Shown here: in pieces, positions 42,050 through 50,129 of the stretch
Numbering within the stretch: position 1 is the stretch's first letter
Layout: each line of letters begins with the position of its first letter
IMG/VR virus record: IMGVR_UViG_3300029267_004887
Span: 78,255-142,254 of that record
Source: a virus
Length of the DNA: 64,000 nucleotides
Strand: one strand, 5' to 3'
Notes under the pieces: model-generated
The model's input: only the letters and a program-made list of their open reading frames with translations
Databases searched by the model: none
What the model was told of the DNA's origin: nothing
Position numbers and translations under genes: made by a program

Positions 42050-43252
42050 ATGGCAGACAAGAAGAAACAGAAAAAGAAATTATTATCGCACGGGATAAAG
42101 GGTTCGAGGGCGGAAAAGCTATCGTCTGTTGTGGCGAACGTGAACAAGGAGTACAAAACTCCGGTTATGCAAATGTCTCATGATGATAGTTTTGTTGTGC
42201 CACGGGTAACGACGTCTGTATGGGGACTTGATGCAAAGACAAACGGGGGGTTTCCTTTTGGCAGAGTGGTTTCTTTGTATGGACCTAAAAGTGGTGGCAA
42301 GACAACGATGTATTTGCGGGCCGTGGGAGAAGCGCAAAAGCTTTGTGCAAACTGTTATCAACCTGGAGAGTTTAAACCAGGCAAATTGGAGATGCCTAAT
42401 TTAGAGACGGGTGAAGTAAAGAAAATATCAACAGATGTGATTGTCAGTTGTCCATGTGGGAAACCGAGAGACATGGTTGTGTTGTGGGTGGATGCCGAGG
42501 GTGTTTGGTTGACGGAATGGGCAAAGAAGATGGGTGTGAGAGTAGAGAAAACGATTGTGTTACGTCCGTCTTTTGGCGAGCAAGCGTACGATATTGTTAC
42601 TGCGTTTGTTGCGGTGAAAGAAGTTGATGTGATTGTGATCGATTCGTTGGCAGCTTTGGTGCCGGTTGTAGAGCGAGATGAGGGGATGCAAGTGATACAA
42701 CAGGGTGCAGCGGCAAGGATGAACAACAAGTTCATTCGTAAGATTGTTTCTGGCATGAATGAAGCTCATCAAAGTGGTCGTCCAATTTCATTGTGGTTGA
42801 TTAACCAGTATCGAGAGAAAATAGGGGTATTATTCGGCAGTCCCGATTGCGTTCCGGGAGGAAAGGGCCAGGGTTTTGCCACGTCTTTGGAAGTTGAAAT
42901 GCGACCAGGTCAGATAAAGGTGGACAAGGATACAGGTGAGGTGATGCTTGGTGAGTTTAGGTATGTGGTAAAGAAAAACAAGCTGGGTGTACCGGGGGGC
43001 AGGGGAACATTTTTACAGACTATGATGGACACTGATTTGTTTAAAATCGGTGATTTGATGGAGCATGAGGAGGTGATTGCTGAGGCTGAGACCATGGGTT
43101 TTGTTGCTCGTCCGACAAAAGTCACATATGAATATGAAGGAGTGAAGTATCGTGGTGTTTCTCAGTTGATGCGATTTTTTGGTGAGAATCCTGAGAAGTA
43201 TGAGGAGCTGAGAAGGAATATGCTTGCAGAACGGTTAGGTCTTGATCGGTGA
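42050..43252 (+). CDS. recA: RecA/UvsX recombinase with Cys insertion
   Basis: 400 residues. Walker A is GPKSGGKTT (78-86); the catalytic-type Glu is in LWVDAEG (E150, matching the FIDAEH of RecA); Walker B is VIVIDSLAALVP (194-205). Unlike standard RecA, a block of about 50 residues lies between Walker A and the Glu, with C99, C102, C134 and C136 (LCANC and SCPCG), which looks like a metal-binding ribbon. It promotes strand exchange. AGGAG precedes the ATG. A C-terminal domain (about 340-400; PTKVTYEYEGVKYRGVSQLMRFF) completes the protein. Confidence 0.85.
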   Translation: MADKKKQKKKLLSHGIKGSRAEKLSSVVANVNKEYKTPVMQMSHDDSFVVPRVTTSVWGLDAKTNGGFPFGRVVSLYGPKSGGKTTMYLRAVGEAQKLCANCYQPGEFKPGKLEMPNLETGEVKKISTDVIVSCPCGKPRDMVVLWVDAEGVWLTEWAKKMGVRVEKTIVLRPSFGEQAYDIVTAFVAVKEVDVIVIDSLAALVPVVERDEGMQVIQQGAAARMNNKFIRKIVSGMNEAHQSGRPISLWLINQYREKIGVLFGSPDCVPGGKGQGFATSLEVEMRPGQIKVDKDTGEVMLGEFRYVVKKNKLGVPGGRGTFLQTMMDTDLFKIGDLMEHEEVIAEAETMGFVARPTKVTYEYEGVKYRGVSQLMRFFGENPEKYEELRRNMLAERLGLDR

Positions 43253-43869
43253 AAAAATACAAAAAAGTTGCTTCGCTTATTCGTCAAATATTAGAGGTGG
43301 GCAAGGGTGTCGAGAGTGTGTTTTACGACAGGGTACAGAGACAGCTTTTGGTAAGGTTTGTTTCGGCGCATGACTGGGTAACTTTTATCGAAGACACTGA
43401 TTTGCCTATAATTTTTAAACAGTCTTATACGATTACCGATATGGAAAGTGCGGAGTCGAGCGATAGGTATGCGGTTAACTGGGATTGTGATCAGATAGAC
43501 AAGGGGAAAAGAGAGCGAAAACAGTTTGATTTTTCCCAAGGCGTTGAGAAGAGGGCTAGGGGGCGCGTGACGGAGCAGGAGGAGGAAGGGGCTGGTATGA
43601 TAGGGGGAGAGCGTCATGTGGGTTCTGGAGCCATCTCCGGGCTCAAGTCGGATGCCTCTAGCAAGGTGTGGCAGCAGGAAGCGAAGCAAACTGCGAGCAA
43701 GTCTTTTCGGGTGACGCTTAATATGTTGGCAAAGATTTCTGAGGAGGCTCGTTTACAGGGGAAGCGGGCGATGGTTTTTTTGAGATTTACCGAAGTGCCT
43801 GATGTTATGAATATGGAAGAGGATTGGATTTTGATTCCAAGATCGGCTTTTGAGGCCAAAGTAAAATAG
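43249..43869 (+). CDS. Unknown protein in RecA operon
   Basis: 206 residues from GTG overlapping the recombinase stop by 4 nt. The N-terminus (VASLIRQILEVGKGVESVFYDRVQRQLLVRFVSAHDWVTFI) alternates helix and strand. A charged linker with GRVTEQEEEGAG and a C-terminal half (FRVTLNMLAKISEEARLQGKRAMVFLRFTEVP) follow. Tight coupling to the recombinase suggests a mediator or accessory role. No family is recognised. Confidence 0.55.
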   Translation: MKKYKKVASLIRQILEVGKGVESVFYDRVQRQLLVRFVSAHDWVTFIEDTDLPIIFKQSYTITDMESAESSDRYAVNWDCDQIDKGKRERKQFDFSQGVEKRARGRVTEQEEEGAGMIGGERHVGSGAISGLKSDASSKVWQQEAKQTASKSFRVTLNMLAKISEEARLQGKRAMVFLRFTEVPDVMNMEEDWILIPRSAFEAKVK

Positions 43870-43882
43870 AAAGCAGTATAGA

Positions 43883-44713
43883 GTGCTTGTTACGAAACAC
43901 ATATGGGATAGATATGGTGAGATCTATAAAGATCTATCTGATTTTCAGAAGGAAAGTTTGGATAAGGAGGTTGGTTCGATAGCGACGTGGGCGGAGCGGC
44001 GCAGTGTTTATATCGTTGGTGCAGAGCGGGAAAAGAGAGATGTTCATAGGGTGTATGAGATAGATGGAGAAGTGCGAGAGCGGTTGACAGAGGAGATGGT
44101 TCGTCCGTTGGAGAAAGCCAATATTGATGGGTTGAAGTTCGTAGATAGACGTATTGTGGATGGGTATAGAATTCTTAAAAAGTTGGATATAGAGAGACCG
44201 TCTATCGTTTTGTTTTGTACGTATTTTTTGTGCATTCATAGGCATAGTAAGAGGGAAGAGAAGTACAGATCTAATATAGATGCATGGTGGAGCACATTGT
44301 TGGTGTCACAACGGATGGAAAGTACTTGTCGAATTGCTGTCAGATATGAACATCCGGATAGGTTTGGGCCGGGAATCAAAAAGCATAAGGATCACACGTC
44401 AATACTCTACGGGAAAAGTACATGGCGGGCTGAGTTGGTGCGTAGGGGAGTGATTGGCAGAAAGGCAGGAGGAAAGGATGGCAACAGAGGAAGTTCAAAT
44501 AGTAGAGGAACGATGCGACAGGTGTCGTATACTGTTGATGACAACGAAAAAAGTAAACGGAAAAACGGCGACGATGGTTCACGCAACAGCGACGGGACCG
44601 TTGATTCTAAAACACGAGGAAGAGTTGATCATAAATTACGATCAGATTTGCGAACAATGTCTCTCCCATATCCTGAACCTAACAAAGAGGATGGGGTGCG
44701 TCGACAGGACTAG
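43883..44713 (+). CDS. Unknown protein with overprinted C-terminus
   Basis: 276 residues from GTG. Residues 1-195 look like a normal folded protein (KHIWDRYGEIYKDLSDFQKESLDKEVGS...IVLFCTYFLCIHRHSKREEKYRSNIDAWW). The last 80 residues are hydrophilic and low-complexity (GKDGNRGSSNSRGTM) and lie in another frame over the next gene. That suggests an overprinted tail or a changed stop. No family is recognised. Confidence 0.5.
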   Translation: MLVTKHIWDRYGEIYKDLSDFQKESLDKEVGSIATWAERRSVYIVGAEREKRDVHRVYEIDGEVRERLTEEMVRPLEKANIDGLKFVDRRIVDGYRILKKLDIERPSIVLFCTYFLCIHRHSKREEKYRSNIDAWWSTLLVSQRMESTCRIAVRYEHPDRFGPGIKKHKDHTSILYGKSTWRAELVRRGVIGRKAGGKDGNRGSSNSRGTMRQVSYTVDDNEKSKRKNGDDGSRNSDGTVDSKTRGRVDHKLRSDLRTMSLPYPEPNKEDGVRRQD

Positions 44714-44753
44714 GGGTGGTAGACCAAGAAAGAAGAGGAAGAAACAATGCTGA
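44478..44753 (+). CDS. Small zinc-ribbon protein
   Basis: 91 residues from ATG 44478 (AGGAGGAAAGG upstream). CDRCRILL and CEQCLSHIL give a CxxC...CxxC zinc-ribbon. A basic tail (TRGGRPRKKRKK) suggests nucleic-acid binding. It overlaps the 3' part of the preceding gene by 236 nt in a different frame and its stop overlaps the next ATG. Confidence 0.6.
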   Translation: MATEEVQIVEERCDRCRILLMTTKKVNGKTATMVHATATGPLILKHEEELIINYDQICEQCLSHILNLTKRMGCVDRTRGGRPRKKRKKQC

Positions 44754-45457
44754 CTTTGGATATGACGGATGATCAGCTTTTTGGCACGTTGCAGGCAGTG
44801 ATAAAGAAGCGAGTTCCGAAGTTCAAAATCAAGTACAAGGATGAGAGTAAGTGGCAAAAATTTATTGGGAAGATCGCTTTTTTCAATAAAGGGTACATGA
44901 CGGATTACACGACAACGCTTGGCAGTACTGTGTATTTTCCATCGAGAGAATTTGTACGTGAGTCTAATATGCGGGCGTTTAAGATCTTGGCGCATGAGTA
45001 TGTGCATATTTTGGACAGGCAGAAGTTGCCTATTGTTTTTGAGTTGTTGTATGTTTTTCCTCAGTTTTTATCTATGTTTTCATTGTTGGCTATTTTGTCT
45101 TTCTTTTTTGGTATGTGGTGGCTGTTGTCGTTGGTTGCATTGCTTGCGTTGTTGCCGTGGCCAGCGGTTGGGAGGACGTCTATAGAGATGAGAGGCTATG
45201 CGATGAACATAGCTATCAACATTTGGAGACATGGACACTTGTCAGCTAATACAAAAAAATGGCTTACGGAGACATTTACTGGGTCTAATTATTATTACAT
45301 GTGGCCTTACGAAGATGCTGTGAGGCTTATGATAGAAGATGAGGAGGCATTGGTTTACAACGTTGATTCGACGATGGATGCGAATTCTATTTTGCAACAT
45401 TCGGATGCGTATCAGGATGTTTATGAGTTATTGACAGGTATTGAGTACGACGGATAG
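44747..45457 (+). CDS. Membrane protein with HExxH motif
   Basis: 236 residues. KILAHEYVHILDR (HEYVH near residue 85) is a zincin-type zinc-binding signature, followed by two hydrophobic segments (FPQFLSMFSLLAILSFFFGMWW and SLVALLALLPWPAVG). C-terminal part has EMRGYAMNIAINIWRHGHL, whose Glu could be the third zinc ligand. The layout is that of a membrane-anchored metallopeptidase; activity is unproven. It overlaps the previous gene by 7 nt. A phage gene of this kind beside recombination genes is unusual. Confidence 0.55.
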   Translation: MLTLDMTDDQLFGTLQAVIKKRVPKFKIKYKDESKWQKFIGKIAFFNKGYMTDYTTTLGSTVYFPSREFVRESNMRAFKILAHEYVHILDRQKLPIVFELLYVFPQFLSMFSLLAILSFFFGMWWLLSLVALLALLPWPAVGRTSIEMRGYAMNIAINIWRHGHLSANTKKWLTETFTGSNYYYMWPYEDAVRLMIEDEEALVYNVDSTMDANSILQHSDAYQDVYELLTGIEYDG

Positions 45458-45470
45458 GAAGGATCGGAAA

Positions 45471-46490
45471 ATGGGTAATATAAGAAGTAGATGGGTTCGT
45501 TATCGAGACATGGGTGGTCCGAGATATTTGGGTAAAAAGGAGAATGGTAAGTTTTTGCATGTGTATAATCCTGCAAAACCTTGGGGGGTGTGGTCTCAGG
45601 TTCTGGGCGTGATAGCAAGGTGTGAAGGTCGACATGATACGGTTGTGATGTATGACGAGACAGGGGTGACTGCTGGGGCTTTCCAGTGGACGTTTAAGTC
45701 TGGTCGTTTACAGAGGTTGTTGCAATTCTTCAAAAGTGTACCGCATATTAATTTTGAGTCAGATCTGGAGACTTCTTTGTTTGAAGATTTTTTCATGACT
45801 GACGACGGAGGTCAGGTTTTTGAGTCGTTTGGTTTTCGGATCGAAGGTGGAAAATTTGTCAGGGTAGAGTCGGGGAAGGCTATGCATCCTGGTGTGCCAC
45901 ACCAACAGAAAACTATAGTTGATACTTGTATGGGACGTCGTTCTTTACTGGGGTACAACGACGAAAGGAAATTTGCCCTTTCGCTTTGCACACTTTTTGC
46001 TACTTTGTTTCAGGAGCCGTTGGTTCAGGCTGCGATGGTGGAGTATGCGAAGATTGAGTTGAAGCAAGCGTTGGACGTTCGCCGGAAGCCTTTAAAGTCG
46101 GTAGGTGGAACGATAAATCATCTCATTCCATCGGAGACTTGGGGATCTCCTATTCCTGCAATTTTTTTCAATCTCAATCATAATTCGCCAGCGGGTTCGT
46201 ATCTTTTGTACAAGAGGGCTATGGAGGAGGCGGCTAAAAAAGGTGTTGTCCTCATGACGAATGATGGGTACGAGTTGGCAGGAGATGGCTACGTGGATGA
46301 AACGACTGAGGATCTTTTGGAGATTATTTGGAGGCGATTATGTAAGAGTAGGTATGCGGATTGGGGGTTCAAGAGTAAACAGTATTTGGCGAGCAAAGGT
46401 AAAAATCCACCGCGTATTTTGAACATAGGCTCTGCTATCAAGGAGTTTTATGGTCCCGGAAGTGTACCGCCCTACATTGGGAGACTTTAG
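45471..46490 (+). CDS. Possible peptidoglycan-hydrolase-like protein
   Basis: 339 residues from ATG 45471 (AAGGAT upstream; earlier in-frame start overlaps the preceding gene). IARCEGRHDTVVMYDETGVTAGAFQW (about 48-73) has an early Glu (E52), a D/E pair, then G-A-F-Q-W. That pattern resembles lysozyme-like folds where E acts as acid and a G-x-x-Q-W strand follows. There is no signal peptide. The C-terminal half (PSETWGSPIPAIFFNLNHNSPAGSYLLYKRA) has no known family. The enzyme call is weak; hypothetical otherwise. Confidence 0.4.
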   Translation: MGNIRSRWVRYRDMGGPRYLGKKENGKFLHVYNPAKPWGVWSQVLGVIARCEGRHDTVVMYDETGVTAGAFQWTFKSGRLQRLLQFFKSVPHINFESDLETSLFEDFFMTDDGGQVFESFGFRIEGGKFVRVESGKAMHPGVPHQQKTIVDTCMGRRSLLGYNDERKFALSLCTLFATLFQEPLVQAAMVEYAKIELKQALDVRRKPLKSVGGTINHLIPSETWGSPIPAIFFNLNHNSPAGSYLLYKRAMEEAAKKGVVLMTNDGYELAGDGYVDETTEDLLEIIWRRLCKSRYADWGFKSKQYLASKGKNPPRILNIGSAIKEFYGPGSVPPYIGRL

Positions 46491-47109
46491 CCGCAAGGGA
46501 TTGGTTGTCATGGAAGCTGAAGTTGAAGATTTGGAATTAGTTGAGTTAGCTTTTTCAGGATTTTTGGACAGTGAAGAGGTCGAGCAAGCTGAGTTGGTTT
46601 TTTCAGGTTTTTTGGAGACTGAAAAGGAATCTGTGTCTACTGTTCCGACGCGGGTTAAATTGCCTGATGATCGAAAATCAATCACACACAAATTTGTTAT
46701 TCCGGGAGGGCTTGAGACGTTTGATGAGGTGAAAGTTGGAGGTCGGATTCTGTATGAGAAGAAGGTTGCTGATTTTGTGGGATATGTCACGGTGGGGATA
46801 TATGACGATGGGAAGCCGGGTGAAGTTTTCTTAACTGTTGGTAAAGCTGGTGATATTTGGAAAGCTTATGACGTCTCGATGGTGGCGATTTCTATCGCTT
46901 TGCAGCACGGTGTTCCGGTTGATGTTTTTGCAGAGAAGTTCACTGGGATGAGGTATGAGCCGAGAGGAGTCACGATGTCTCCAGATATTCCTATCGCGAA
47001 GTCAGTAGCGGATTATTTGGGTAGATGGTTGGGGATGAAATTTCCTAAGAAGGAGACGGATGATGGGAATGGCGGAAATAGCGAAGGAGTTACGGATTCA
47101 GCGGAATGA
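46450..47109 (+). CDS. Stand-alone RNR C-terminal-domain homologue
   Basis: 219 residues from ATG 46450 (AGGAG 4 nt upstream; ATG 46510 also possible). After an acidic N-terminus, RVKLPDDRKSITHKFVIPG...FVGYVTVGIYDDGKPGEVFLTVGKAG...MVAISIALQHGVPVDVFAEKFTGMRYEPRG...SVADYLGRWLGMKF closely follows the C-terminal TSCPD-type domain of B12-dependent ribonucleotide reductases. No catalytic ribonucleotide-reductase gene is in the window. It may regulate or complement a host or phage reductase. It overlaps both neighbours. Confidence 0.7.
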   Translation: MVPEVYRPTLGDFSRKGLVVMEAEVEDLELVELAFSGFLDSEEVEQAELVFSGFLETEKESVSTVPTRVKLPDDRKSITHKFVIPGGLETFDEVKVGGRILYEKKVADFVGYVTVGIYDDGKPGEVFLTVGKAGDIWKAYDVSMVAISIALQHGVPVDVFAEKFTGMRYEPRGVTMSPDIPIAKSVADYLGRWLGMKFPKKETDDGNGGNSEGVTDSAE

Positions 47110-47962
47110 GAAGGCAGGACGTAGATTATTCCAGTACATCCAAGAGACACAGGAGATAAAGGAGAAACCACCATTGAAGGTGGGCGATAGTTTTCGAGCC
47201 AGTAGTTTGCCTTATTTGTGTCCACGAGAAGAGGTTTTGGCGAGCAAATATGATGTCATTCGGGCAGAGATCATACCTCCTTCGTTGCATATTACGTATC
47301 AGATTGGACATCTTTTTCATGATCTTTATCGTGATTTTTATTTTGGGCCAGGGCAAGAGTGGGTTGGCGCGTGGGAGTGTGTGAGGTGTGGTTGGAATAC
47401 TGATAAGGCTGGGTTATCGAAGTGTCCAGGCAAGAGGAGAAAGGGGAAGCTGGCGACGATGCCAAGCGAATGTGGGGGGTGTGGAGCACCGTTTATCAGA
47501 CAGAAAGGAATGTCAGAGCAGACACGGCTTTGTGGCACGTTTATGGAGTGGCTTGTTCATGACGACAAGTTGGGGCTCCATGGGCATCCGGATGGGTGGA
47601 GCAGGAGGGTTGATGTACCTCGTGTGTTGGTTGATTTGAAAAGCCATGGTTTTACAGGGTTCTTGACACGTAAGGCAATCAGGGATGGACATGATTTGCA
47701 GGTGTGGGCATATCAGTACATGTGTGGAGACAGGAATGGTGAGGTGTGGTACATGAATAAGTCACCATGGGGCGATTCTTCGGCGTTCTTAAGGGATATA
47801 GTTGTGCCGTACAGCAAGGAACAATTTCGCGATCTGATTCGGAAGCCTTTGGATCAAATGCATGATGGGATTGCGGGTGGAAAGTTGCCGGAGCGCAAAT
47901 GTGTTCATCCAGATAGTGTGAATGCCAGTGTTTGCCAGTTGGTTGATGTTTGTTTTGAGTAG
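47063..47962 (+). CDS. Cas4/RecB-like PD-(D/E)XK nuclease
   Basis: 299 residues from ATG 47063 (AAGGAG 7 nt upstream). GHLFHDLYRDF (about 82-92) and GHPDGW...LVDLKSHG...LQVWAYQYM (about 174-220) supply the H, D, D-x-K and Q-x-x-x-Y elements of Cas4/RecB-type nucleases. An early Cys (LPYLCPREE) and three late Cys (KCVHPDSVNASVCQLVDVC) could hold an Fe-S cluster. An extra zinc ribbon CVRCGW...CGGCG is inserted. It probably processes DNA ends for recombination. Confidence 0.75.
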   Translation: MGMAEIAKELRIQRNEKAGRRLFQYIQETQEIKEKPPLKVGDSFRASSLPYLCPREEVLASKYDVIRAEIIPPSLHITYQIGHLFHDLYRDFYFGPGQEWVGAWECVRCGWNTDKAGLSKCPGKRRKGKLATMPSECGGCGAPFIRQKGMSEQTRLCGTFMEWLVHDDKLGLHGHPDGWSRRVDVPRVLVDLKSHGFTGFLTRKAIRDGHDLQVWAYQYMCGDRNGEVWYMNKSPWGDSSAFLRDIVVPYSKEQFRDLIRKPLDQMHDGIAGGKLPERKCVHPDSVNASVCQLVDVCFE

Positions 47963-48041
47963 CAAAGTCTTGCAGTCTATGAATACGTCACGTAAGGTGG
48001 GGCTGTGTCTTGAGAGATGTTGATGGAGAAGGAGTGGATTT

Positions 48042-48368
48042 TTGACAAATCAAAACAGTGAAGTTATTAGCAGGGTTGAGGGTAGGGGAATGATCCCTGT
48101 TTTGCCCAAAGGTGTGTTTTTGTTGTTGGACGAGATGGACCGTGAAACGATGTCGCCAGGTGGTATTATTCTGTTACCAGAGACGACGGGGGATGAGGCT
48201 ACCAGACAAGCGACGGTTGTTAGTGTGGGCAAAGATGTTCAGCTTGTGAAGAAGAAAGATCGGGTATTGGTTGGCAAGTATTACGGTCAGCAAATACCGC
48301 ATGATGACGATGAGGTTTGTAAACTGATTTTGGTGACGGAAGATCAGATTGAGGCTTTGATCGAGTAG
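48042..48368 (+). CDS. groES: GroES-like co-chaperonin
   Basis: 108 residues from TTG with AAGGAG 7 nt upstream. The chain follows GroES: IPVLPKGVFLLLDEMDRETMSPGGIILLPE (mobile loop with GGI), ATVVSVGKD, DRVLVGKYYGQQI and LILVTEDQIEALIE. It would cap GroEL to fold phage proteins. No GroEL gene is in the window, so it may partner with the host GroEL, as T4 gp31 does. Confidence 0.85.
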   Translation: MTNQNSEVISRVEGRGMIPVLPKGVFLLLDEMDRETMSPGGIILLPETTGDEATRQATVVSVGKDVQLVKKKDRVLVGKYYGQQIPHDDDEVCKLILVTEDQIEALIE

Positions 48369-48371
48369 GTA

Positions 48372-48956
48372 ATGATGCACAGTGTTGTGGGGTTAGATCT
48401 GTCATTGGCAAACACGGGGATGTGTTTTATTCCTGCTCATTGGGAAGGGGATATGGACAGTTTGCGTTTGATGTCGATCAGGACGACGCGAAAAGAAGCA
48501 GCTTATGGAAAACCTCATATTATAGCGAGGCTTGAGACCGAACGATACTTGGAGATTGCTGAGAGAGTTGTTGGGTTTGTCAAAGAGGTTGGTTGTTCGG
48601 GTGGTATCGTCAAAGAAAATTATGCTTATTCTCCTGTTCGCAGCAAGAATGGACATCCTGTGCAGTCGGCGTCTGTTACGCGATTGGCCGAACTTGGAGG
48701 GGTGATTCGTTCTCAGGTTTTGATGGCATGTCATACACCTGTTGTTTCAGTGGCGGTCAATTCGGCACGGAAGTTTCTGACGGGTGGAATTAAACGTGGG
48801 AAGCAAAAAGAACAGGTTGATCGTTTTTTACAGGGGAGTGGTTTGCGGTTTAATAACTGGGACGAGATGGATGCTTTTGTTGTGGCTTATTATTGGTATG
48901 GGAAAATCAACGAGGAACGGAGTAGGTTTCTACGTCAATCGGAACTAAAGTTGTAG
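48372..48956 (+). CDS. RuvC-like Holliday-junction resolvase
   Basis: 194 residues. VVGLDLSLANTGMCF (Asp near residue 9) is the first RuvC/RNase-H acidic motif, GGIVKENYAY (Glu near 79) the second, and NWDEMDAFVVAYYWYG (Asp near 161-164) the last. These are typical of phage RuvC-type resolvases that cut four-way junctions. It is followed by SSB and preceded by a co-chaperonin, within the recombination group. Confidence 0.75.
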   Translation: MMHSVVGLDLSLANTGMCFIPAHWEGDMDSLRLMSIRTTRKEAAYGKPHIIARLETERYLEIAERVVGFVKEVGCSGGIVKENYAYSPVRSKNGHPVQSASVTRLAELGGVIRSQVLMACHTPVVSVAVNSARKFLTGGIKRGKQKEQVDRFLQGSGLRFNNWDEMDAFVVAYYWYGKINEERSRFLRQSELKL

Positions 48957-48985
48957 CTTGTTCGGGGTAGTAATGGAGATAGAGC

Positions 48986-49309
48986 GTGCACAGAGGATTA
49001 AATGTTTGGATTGGTTCTGGAAATATTGCGAGTGATTTATCATATGGGAAAACACATGGTGGAGATGATGCTTGTAATTTCCGTTTAGCGGTAGAGCAGG
49101 CATATAAGCAGGTCTTGTATGTCAGGGTGAATATCTATGGTCGCAATGTTTTTGCGTGTGAACGAAACAAGTTAATGAAAGGTGATTACGTAAGCATCGA
49201 AGGGGAGTTGATGAACCGGAAGGGGCAGGAGGATACGTTAACTGAGGTCAGGTGTAAGGACATTGTTTTTCACAGTCGAAACAGGAGAGAAAGTTATGGC
49301 AACAGATAG
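48986..49309 (+). CDS. ssb: Single-stranded DNA-binding protein
   Basis: 107 residues from GTG 48986. LNVWIGSGNIASDLSYGKT...ACNFRLAVEQAYKQVLYVRVNIYGRNVFACERNKLMKGDYVSIEGEL is the OB-fold strand order of bacterial SSB. It lacks a long acidic tail, so it may be a minimal version. The 3' end overlaps the next gene's start by 14 nt, which suggests coupled translation. The other ssDNA-binding candidate (39194) is of a different type. Confidence 0.8.
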   Translation: MHRGLNVWIGSGNIASDLSYGKTHGGDDACNFRLAVEQAYKQVLYVRVNIYGRNVFACERNKLMKGDYVSIEGELMNRKGQEDTLTEVRCKDIVFHSRNRRESYGNR

Positions 49310-50099
49310 TAATTTGAAAGTGGTCGGAGATGTTGATGAGCATGGGGGCGAGGTTCCGTATGCCGAGATCAGATCTCAGGTTATCAAACTTAAAGAGGAG
49401 ATGGATCGTTCTCGGTGGCAGCTGGCTGAGTGCCTGTACCGTGTGCATGATGAAAATATTTTTCAACGGTGGGGGTATAATAATTTCGAGCAGTATATCG
49501 AAAATGAAGTCCAGATGAACGTTAGGACATCGCAGTATCTGGTGGCCATGTATAATTGGTTTGTTGCGTACCTTGGTCCGAAAGTGAAGAAAAAAGGTAA
49601 AAAAGTTTACGAGCAGATGATAAGTGATGTCAAAGAGATTGGCTGGACGAAAGCACGATACCTTGTGGGAGTTGTGGAGGAGGACAACGTGATGGAGTGG
49701 CTTGAAAAAGCCAAGGAGTTGACGGGGGTAGAATTGCAGATGGAGGCCAAGCGTCTTCTTGTTGAGGAAGCTGGAGGGGATCCTAAGAAGGTCAAAGATT
49801 CTAAATCGTTTACTGCGACGATGATGGATGATCAACGTATGATAGTAGATCAGGCTATAGAGTTGGCGTCCAAGACTGCTGAGAGTAAGAAGAAAGGTCA
49901 TTTGTTGTCTTTGATTTGTCAGGATTATGTAGCTACGAATATGGCGCAGAGCGAAGGAGGGCAGAAAAATAAGTCGAAGTATTTTGACAAGATTGCGACA
50001 CAGTTTGGCGTCAAGTTTGTTGCGGTAGATCAAACGACAGAAAAAATAGTACATGGACGAGCGTTGTATAACAAGTTGGTTCAAAAATTGGGAGAGTAG
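49296..50099 (+). CDS. Helical DNA-binding candidate
   Basis: 267 residues from ATG 49296 (AGGAG upstream). It is almost all helix: RSRWQLAECLYRVHDENIFQRWGYNNFEQYIENEVQMNVRTSQYLVAMYNWF (about 34-90), then EIGWTKARYLVGVVEEDNVMEWLEKAKE. The MNVRTSQYLV element resembles a helix-turn-helix in phage replication accessory proteins. It stands between SSB and a ParB gene. No named family is recognised. Confidence 0.5.
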   Translation: MATDSNLKVVGDVDEHGGEVPYAEIRSQVIKLKEEMDRSRWQLAECLYRVHDENIFQRWGYNNFEQYIENEVQMNVRTSQYLVAMYNWFVAYLGPKVKKKGKKVYEQMISDVKEIGWTKARYLVGVVEEDNVMEWLEKAKELTGVELQMEAKRLLVEEAGGDPKKVKDSKSFTATMMDDQRMIVDQAIELASKTAESKKKGHLLSLICQDYVATNMAQSEGGQKNKSKYFDKIATQFGVKFVAVDQTTEKIVHGRALYNKLVQKLGE

Positions 50100-50129
50100 G
50101 CAGAGATCCCGGAAAAGGAGAGATGGATT

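Noticed and set aside
48372-49309. Cas4, RuvC-like and SSB genes as parts of a CRISPR system
   Set aside because: There is no cas1, cas2 or array; their company of RecA and UvsW fits phage recombination instead.
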